From the NCBI GenBank assembly GCA_039798005.1, contig JBDKGV010000050.1, positions 1-17,709 on the forward strand: a DNA stretch of 17,709 bases. Direction: 5' to 3'. This document shows positions 13,683 through 17,709 of the stretch, piece after piece. Numbering within the stretch: position 1 is the first letter of the stretch; every line of letters begins with the position of its first letter. The stretch comes from JBDKGV01 sp039798005 (lineage in GTDB: Bacteria; Fibrobacterota; Fibrobacteria; UBA5070). The notes beneath the pieces are model-generated. The model was not told where the DNA came from. It ran no database searches and saw nothing but the letters and a program-made list of their open reading frames with translations. The translations under genes were made by a program, and so were the position numbers.

Positions 13683-13993
13683 AGGGTTCCAGCACACTGC
13701 GCTTCTTCGCTTTCTTCGCCTTGGGACTCTTCCTGGGCGGATTCATCGGAGAAGTGCTTGGTGTGGCGGCCGCTCATCTGGGCGAACTGTTCCATGTCGG
13801 CAAGGAAAACACCCTTCATTACTTTTTCACGCAGTTCCTGAGCCTCAACTGGGGGTTCGGATTTCCTCCGGAATCCGATTTCCTCCTGGATCTTTTTATA
13901 CTCAAGGTCAGGCTCGGCTTTGCGATCAAATTGAACATCGGGTGTCTGCCAGGCATTGGCTTGGCACTCTACCTTGAAAAATGGTCCCGTTGA
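13679..13993 (+). CDS. Small membrane protein, DUF4321-like
   Basis: The 104-residue protein has an N-terminal membrane helix with a Gly-rich zipper (FFALGLFLGGFIGEVLGVAA) and a second hydrophobic segment near residues 80-98 (LGFAIKLNIGCLPGIGLALY). The two-helix layout and the GGFIGEVLG turn resemble the DUF4321 family of small membrane proteins. The match is from memory of the pattern and is only moderate. The ATG overlaps the stop of the large lipoprotein gene (ATGA), so expression is coupled to that gene, and gatA follows 20 bases later. The function is unknown. Confidence 0.65.
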   Translation: MKGSSTLRFFAFFALGLFLGGFIGEVLGVAAAHLGELFHVGKENTLHYFFTQFLSLNWGFGFPPESDFLLDLFILKVRLGFAIKLNIGCLPGIGLALYLEKWSR

Positions 13994-14002
13994 AAAAGGG
14001 GC

Positions 14003-14016
14003 AAGGAGGAACTTTG
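14003..14016 (+). promoter_or_regulatory. Strong Shine-Dalgarno that selects a TTG start for gatA
   Basis: AAGGAGGA at 14003-14010 lies four bases before TTG at 14014-14016. The alternative in-frame ATG at 13981 lies inside the previous gene, has no ribosome binding site, and would add 11 residues (starting MVPLKKGQGG) that encode this Shine-Dalgarno. The TTG is therefore the better start. Confidence 0.75.
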
Positions 14017-15435
14017 CAGGGAACAACCATCGGAAAGATGCTTGAGGCCTTGTCTGCGGGAACGACAACCTCGCAAGACCTGGTCGCCAAAGCACTCGAC
14101 GCCGCCAAGGCCAACTCTGATCTGAACATCTTCCTTTCGTTGGATGAGGACGGAGCCTTGAGAGCTGCTCGAGCCAGCGATGAACGGCGAGCTCAAGGTC
14201 TTCCGGTTCGAGTGCTTGAAGGAATCCCGATTGCCATCAAGGACAATCTTTGCACCAAGGGCATCCGGACGACCTGTGCTTCGCAGATCCTCAAGGATTT
14301 CGTTCCGCCCTATTCGGCCACGGCCGTGGAGCGCCTTGAGGATGCGGGTGCGATCGTGATTGGCAAGACCAATCTCGACGAGTTCGCCATGGGCAGCTCC
14401 TCGGAGAATTCCTCCTTCGGGCCGACCCGCAATCCGCGGGCTCCGGATCGCGTTCCCGGAGGCTCCAGTGGAGGCTCTGCGGCGGCGGTCGCTGCGGGCA
14501 TCGTCCCCGTCTCGCTTGGTTCCGATACGGGCGGGTCGATCCGTCAGCCCGCTTCGTTCTGTGGCGTCGTGGGTCTCAAACCGACCTATGGGCGCGTCTC
14601 ACGGTATGGACTGGTGGCCTACGCCTCGAGTCTGGACCAAGTCGGTCCGTTCGCCAACTCGGTGGAAGATGCGGCGATCCTGCTGGAACTCATGGCCGGC
14701 CTTGATGTTCGCGACAACACCTCCAGCCCCGCTCCGATGGATGATTTCCGCACGGATCTGAAGAAGGGCGTCAAAGGATTGCGTATCGGCATCCCCAAGG
14801 AATATTGGGGAGAAGGCTTGGACGCTGGAGTCCGTGCAACCTTGGAAGCGGGCGTCGCCTCGCTCAAGGAGCAGGGCGCCGAGATCGTCGAAGTGAGCCT
14901 GCCATCCACCAAGTATGCGATTTCCGCCTACTATGTGATCGCTACCGCCGAGGCCTCCTCCAACCTGTCGCGCTTCGACGGGGTCCGCTACACGTCTCGT
15001 ACTGAGAATCCCAAGGATCTCCTGGAGCTTTACGGCAAGACCCGCACCGAGTTCTTCGGGCCCGAGGTCTGGCGCCGCATCCTGATCGGGACCTTCGTCT
15101 TGTCATCGGGCTACTACGATGCCTATTACAGCAAGGCGCAGCGTGTGCGCGCCTTGATCGCCAAGGAATTCGCCGAGGCCTTCGAGAATTGCGACGTCCT
15201 TGCCACTCCGGTGGCCCCGACTCCGCCTTGGAAGATCGGCGAGAAGTTCAGCGATCCGCTGGCCGTCTACCTCTCGGACATCGACACGGTCGCGGTGAAC
15301 ATGGCAGGTCTTCCCGGACTTGTGGTTCCTTGTGGTCAGGCTGCCGATCTTCCGGTTGGTCTGCAGTTGATCGGACCGGCTTTCAGTGAAGCCACGCTGT
15401 TCCGAGTCGGCCATGTTCTGGAGCAGGGTGACTGA
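14014..15435 (+). CDS. gatA: Glutamyl-/aspartyl-tRNA(Gln/Asn) amidotransferase subunit A
   Basis: This is the amidase subunit of GatCAB, which releases ammonia from glutamine to convert Glu-tRNA(Gln), and in many species Asp-tRNA(Asn), to the amidated form. From the TTG start it has 473 residues. The amidase-signature catalytic triad is intact: Lys76 (PIAIKDN), cis-Ser151 (PGGSSGGSAAAVAAG) and nucleophile Ser175 (GSDTGGSIRQPASFCG). The spacing equals that of the S. aureus enzyme as I recall it (79/154/178). GatA-specific stretches include GKTNLDEFAMGSSSENS, GLKPTYGRVSRYGLVAYASS, LDQVGPFANSVEDAA and GVRYTSR. The C-terminus (FRVGHVLEQGD) stops slightly early compared with many GatA proteins. 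Neither gatB nor gatC is in the window, so the subunits must be encoded elsewhere. The next gene begins one base after its stop. Confidence 0.96.
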   Translation: MQGTTIGKMLEALSAGTTTSQDLVAKALDAAKANSDLNIFLSLDEDGALRAARASDERRAQGLPVRVLEGIPIAIKDNLCTKGIRTTCASQILKDFVPPYSATAVERLEDAGAIVIGKTNLDEFAMGSSSENSSFGPTRNPRAPDRVPGGSSGGSAAAVAAGIVPVSLGSDTGGSIRQPASFCGVVGLKPTYGRVSRYGLVAYASSLDQVGPFANSVEDAAILLELMAGLDVRDNTSSPAPMDDFRTDLKKGVKGLRIGIPKEYWGEGLDAGVRATLEAGVASLKEQGAEIVEVSLPSTKYAISAYYVIATAEASSNLSRFDGVRYTSRTENPKDLLELYGKTRTEFFGPEVWRRILIGTFVLSSGYYDAYYSKAQRVRALIAKEFAEAFENCDVLATPVAPTPPWKIGEKFSDPLAVYLSDIDTVAVNMAGLPGLVVPCGQAADLPVGLQLIGPAFSEATLFRVGHVLEQGD

Positions 15436-15436
15436 C

Positions 15437-16252
15437 ATGCGCCGGGCATGGACTGCTCTGGCGCTTTGCCTTGTGATGGTGATTCCTTCGCAGGCGCGCA
15501 AGAAACAAAAAACGACATCCCGCAAGAAGCAGGCAAGCGTCTCCGCGTCGCTTTCCAGCGGTGTCAGCTATCGACTTCCCGTCGCCGTGATCCCTCAGGA
15601 AAACCGGGGATGGATGTATTCCTCGGAAGTTGCCGGGCTTGGACGGATCCGGCCGCGTGTCGATTATTCCGAGGCGCAGAGTTGGAAACTGCAGCCGCTT
15701 TCCAGTCAGGTCTCGGCACCGATCCAGGAAGATACCGTGACGGAAGCCGACAGTCTGGTTTCCAGGGTGCCGACGGACCTTTTCGCAAGCCTTGGCCTTG
15801 CCGAGGATCAGAGCTTGGTGGGACGTTTGAGGCAGGCTGCGCAGCCCTACCTTGGCATTCCGTACAAGGGGCGCAAGCGCGGCGTGACCGGCTACGATTG
15901 TTCCGGCTTTGTTCGCGCATTGCTGGGCGATTTCGGTGTGAGTCTTTCGGGAAGGTCGTCGCAGGACTATTTTCTGCTTGGCGATCCGATCCAGCCCAGC
16001 GAACTGCAGCCTGGCGATCTGGTGTTCTTTTCGGACAATACCCGTCGGATCGGGCATGTCGGGATGTACGTCGACAGTGGCGTATTCGTCCACTCCGCGT
16101 TGAGCAGCGGGATCACCTATTCCCGCATGGATGAGGCTTGGTACCGCAGGCGCTATCAAGGTGCGCGACGGATCAGCACGATCGCCTCCGCTCTCCAGGT
16201 CGGGCCGATCAAGAGTGCAGGGGTTTCGTCAGAAGTCGAAAGCCAGGACTGA
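15437..16252 (+). CDS. Secreted NlpC/P60 family peptidoglycan hydrolase
   Basis: The 271-residue protein starts MRRAWTALALCLVMVIPSQA, a signal peptide, followed by a Lys/Arg-rich stretch and a Ser-rich linker of about 100 residues. The C-terminal NlpC/P60 cysteine peptidase domain spans about residues 128-250 and has the triad Cys155 (GYDCSGFVRALL), His207 (RIGHVGMYVD) and His219 (FVHSAL). LGIPYKGRKRG, LQPGDLVFFS and a preceding SSQDYF are also family-typical. Such enzymes cut the D-Glu-diamino-acid bond in peptidoglycan stem peptides in the periplasm. The ATG at 15437, one base after the gatA stop, gives a clean signal peptide; an in-frame ATG at 15386 lies inside gatA and would put charged residues in front. 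A strong terminator follows the gene. Confidence 0.9.
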   Translation: MRRAWTALALCLVMVIPSQARKKQKTTSRKKQASVSASLSSGVSYRLPVAVIPQENRGWMYSSEVAGLGRIRPRVDYSEAQSWKLQPLSSQVSAPIQEDTVTEADSLVSRVPTDLFASLGLAEDQSLVGRLRQAAQPYLGIPYKGRKRGVTGYDCSGFVRALLGDFGVSLSGRSSQDYFLLGDPIQPSELQPGDLVFFSDNTRRIGHVGMYVDSGVFVHSALSSGITYSRMDEAWYRRRYQGARRISTIASALQVGPIKSAGVSSEVESQD

Positions 16253-16277
16253 ATTCCGCCGATGCGGCTTCGTGATC

Positions 16278-16302
16278 AAGGCACCCTCAAAAAGGGTGCC
16301 TT
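16278..16302. terminator. Bidirectional intrinsic terminator between NlpC/P60 and STAS genes
   Basis: The arms AAGGCACCCT (16278-16287) and AGGGTGCCTT (16293-16302) pair perfectly over 10 bp around the 5-base loop CAAAA, followed on the plus strand by TTTGCTTTC. It sits 25 bases after the NlpC/P60 stop and 14 bases beyond the stop of the opposing STAS gene. It can serve both convergent genes, though the plus-strand T-run is the better one. Confidence 0.85.
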
Positions 16303-16315
16303 TTGCTTTCATGAT

Positions 16316-16675
16316 TCAGTCTGAAGCGGCGCGCAAGGCATCGAGACCATCTTCCACGGTGTCGTGGATCGGAAGGATGGCGTGGAGGCTTGCGATCTCG
16401 AAGACATCCAAAACGCAGGGGCGCGCTTCGGCGATGAAGATCGTCACCCCGCGCTTTCTCAATTGGAAGGCGGTTTCGATGATGCCGGAAAGGCAGGAGG
16501 ATCCCAGCAGGGCAAGCCCATCGGTGCAGATCGCGATGGGGGATTCAGGCGGCGTGTCGATCAAGGGCTGAAGCGCGGCGCGCATCTCTTGGACGGTCTG
16601 GATGCAAAAGGAATCCCCGACCAACTGGATCAGGACGACACCTTGCTTCTTGATCACTTGGATCTGACAGCTCAT
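16316..16675 (-). CDS. STAS-domain protein (second, divergent anti-sigma antagonist-like)
   Basis: The 119-residue STAS-like domain starts MSCQIQVIKKQGVVLIQLVG and contains IAICTDGLALLGSSCLSGII, RKRGVTIFIAEARPCVLDVF and LHAILPIHDTVEDGLDALR. The residues GSSCLSG occupy the place of the phosphoserine loop (DSSGLG) of SpoIIAA-type proteins, so a serine is available but the surrounding sequence is divergent. It stands alone, convergent with the NlpC/P60 gene and divergent from the fumarase gene. No kinase or phosphatase is adjacent; the SpoIIE-type phosphatase at 8963-10804 could act on it, which is inference. The ribosome binding site is weak, and a -10-like TAAATT lies six bases before the ATG. 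Confidence 0.82.
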   Translation of the reverse strand: MSCQIQVIKKQGVVLIQLVGDSFCIQTVQEMRAALQPLIDTPPESPIAICTDGLALLGSSCLSGIIETAFQLRKRGVTIFIAEARPCVLDVFEIASLHAILPIHDTVEDGLDALRAASD

Positions 16676-16886
16676 GCGTCCAATTTAGTCATTTCCCCTT
16701 TTTCCTGATGAAGGAAGTCCTGATCCGTCAAATTGTCCAGTTTGAAGTGCGGACGGATTTTGACGTTTTTCATGAATGGCTGTGCGCCAAAGTTTGTTCC
16801 GCGAAGTCATCAAGCATTCCTGGAAAGCCGATCAAAGGTTCTATTTTTTTGGCATTCGTCACACTCACGCTTTGGGAGATCAGTCA
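16676..16886. promoter_or_regulatory. Divergent intergenic region between STAS (-) and fumarase (+) genes
   Basis: These 211 bases hold no convincing gene. Two interleaved inverted repeats are visible: ATCCGTC (16723-16729) with GACGGAT (16752-16758), and CGTCAAA (16727-16733) with TTTGACG (16759-16765). A further CGTCA copy is at 16857-16861. An A/T-rich stretch, TTCTATTTTTTTGG, lies about 40 bases before the fumarase start and could hold its -10. GGGAG, eight bases before the fumarase ATG, is a good ribosome binding site. I could not identify a convincing -35/-10 pair. Confidence 0.4.
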
Positions 16887-17709
16887 ATGGCCACGCCCGA
16901 ATTTGTCTATCAGGATCCGTTCCCGCTGGGAGAGGACACCACCAAGTACCGCCTGCTGACCACCGAAGGGGTTTCCGTCTCGGAGTTCGACGGCAAGCCG
17001 ATCCTCAAGGTGACCCCTGAGACCTTGGAGCTGGTGGCCCGCACTTGCACTCGCGAGATCGGCTTTTTCCTGCGTGCTGAACACAACGAGTCCGTGGCCA
17101 AGATCCTTACCGACAAGGACGCCTCTCCCAACGACAAGGGTGTCGCGCTTGCGATGCTGCGCAACGCCCAGGTCGCCGCCGAAGGCAAGCTTCCCGTTTG
17201 TCAGGACACCGGCACCGCCATTGTCATGGGCAAGAAGGGCCAGCAGGTCTGGACCGGCACGAACGACGAGGAGTGGCTCTCCAAGGGCGTCTACGGCACC
17301 TACACCCAGGAGAATCTGCGCTACTCCCAGACCGTGGCGCTGGACATGTACAAGGAGATCAATACGGGCACGAACCTGCCCGCCCAGATCGACCTGTATG
17401 CCACCGAGGGGATGTACTACAAGTTCCTGTTCGTGGCCAAGGGCGGTGGCTCGGCCAACAAGTCCTATCTCTTCCAGGAGACCAAGGCGCTCCTCAACCC
17501 GACCAGTCTCAAGAAGTTCCTGGTCGAGAAGATGAAGACGCTTGGCACGGCGGCTTGCCCTCCGTACCACATCGCGTTTGTGATCGGTGGAACCAGTGCC
17601 GAGACCTGCCTCAAGACCGTCAAGCTTGCCAGCGCCAAGTACTTGGATGCATTGCCCACCTCCGGAAACGAGCACGGCCGTGCCTTCCGCGATCTGGAAC
17701 TTGAGAAGG
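16887..17709 (+). CDS. fumA: Class I fumarate hydratase (iron-sulfur, FumA/FumB type), 3' end outside window
   Basis: This is the 4Fe-4S fumarase that interconverts fumarate and malate in the TCA cycle or its reductive branch. About 274 residues are visible, starting MATPEFVYQDPFPLGEDTTK. Cys105 in PVCQDTGTAIVMGKKG and Cys224 in TAACPPYHIAFVIGGTSAE fall at the positions I recall for cluster cysteines of E. coli FumA (105, 224, 318); the third lies beyond the window. KGGGSANKSYLFQETKALLN and GVYGTYTQENLRYSQ are also typical of the single-chain form of about 540 residues, as opposed to split alpha/beta subunits. The ATG has GGGAG eight bases upstream. The gene is cut by the window end, not broken. 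The oxygen-sensitive cluster fits an anaerobic or microaerobic life but does not prove it. Confidence 0.95.
   Translation, partial: MATPEFVYQDPFPLGEDTTKYRLLTTEGVSVSEFDGKPILKVTPETLELVARTCTREIGFFLRAEHNESVAKILTDKDASPNDKGVALAMLRNAQVAAEGKLPVCQDTGTAIVMGKKGQQVWTGTNDEEWLSKGVYGTYTQENLRYSQTVALDMYKEINTGTNLPAQIDLYATEGMYYKFLFVAKGGGSANKSYLFQETKALLNPTSLKKFLVEKMKTLGTAACPPYHIAFVIGGTSAETCLKTVKLASAKYLDALPTSGNEHGRAFRDLELEK

Noticed and set aside
11262..13697. An 811-codon open frame on the minus strand opposite the large lipoprotein gene
   Set aside because: It mirrors a strongly supported plus-strand gene with signal peptide, lipobox and domain patterns. Its translation shows no family pattern, and long antisense frames are expected from the GC-rich codon use here.
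13679..13993. GatC encoded directly before gatA
   Set aside because: The protein is a two-helix membrane protein with a Gly-rich helix, unlike the soluble helical GatC.
16708..16959. Possible small gene MKEVLIRQIVQFEVRTDF in the STAS-fumarase gap
   Set aside because: It runs out of frame into the fumarase gene, has no good ribosome binding site and matches no family; the region is better explained as regulatory sequence.
1..17709. Mobile elements, CRISPR arrays, tRNA or rRNA genes, phage or defence islands
   Set aside because: No transposase, integrase, spaced direct repeats or RNA-gene patterns were seen on reading the window; the genes look chromosomal and intact.

Overview
The window reads as ordinary chromosomal DNA of a GC-rich, Gram-negative (diderm) bacterium. 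Evidence for this is an LpxH-like lipid A enzyme, two lipoproteins with lipoboxes, a small outer-membrane-barrel-like protein, split glycine decarboxylase (GcvPA), GatA and a class I fumarase. Several starts are TTG, and several promoter-like hexamers lie very close to start codons. A member of the FCB superphylum, such as Fibrobacterota, would fit, but this is an impression from protein style and not a demonstrated placement. No rRNA, tRNA, CRISPR array, transposase or phage gene was seen.

Layout. (1) Positions 1-5906, minus strand: a compact run in transcription order yjfI, yjfJ (PspA/IM30), yjfK (DUF2491), yjfL (DUF350), yjfM (DUF1190 lipoprotein), yjfC (glutathionylspermidine-synthase-like ATP-grasp ligase), then gcvH and gcvPA, the last cut by the window start. 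(2) 6001-7067, minus: a two-gene unit with a small exported barrel-like protein and a degenerate CPBP-type membrane protein. (3) 7219-8624, plus: an LpxH-like metallophosphoesterase overlapping a metallo-beta-lactamase-fold hydrolase. (4) 8688-11196, plus: an FlhB-C-domain-like small protein, a membrane SpoIIE/RsbU-type phosphatase with a GAF domain, and a STAS protein, i.e. most of a partner-switching module. (5) 11256-16252, plus: a large parvulin-like/TPR lipoprotein, a small membrane protein, gatA and a secreted NlpC/P60 hydrolase, closed by a strong bidirectional terminator. (6) 16316-16675, minus: a second STAS protein. (7) 16887-end, plus: class I fumarase, cut by the window end.

The most interesting part is the yjfIJKLMC block. 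All six genes occur in the order known from the poorly understood E. coli yjf locus. They combine a membrane-remodelling PspA-family protein, a four-helix membrane protein, a Cys-rich lipoprotein and an amide-forming ligase. The lipoprotein ends in Gly-Gly, its stop codon overlaps the ligase start, and the ligase family is known for joining amines to a C-terminal glycine carboxylate. This suggests, as inference only, that the lipoprotein C-terminus is the ligase substrate. Regulation of the block is unusually legible: a 16-bp palindrome fills the -35/-10 spacer of a promoter that would give a nearly leaderless yjfI mRNA. A terminator-like hairpin follows yjfJ, and an 11-bp GCAA-capped hairpin lies inside the 5' end of yjfC.

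There is no gene-free stretch longer than 300 bases. The longest is 16676-16886, described below.
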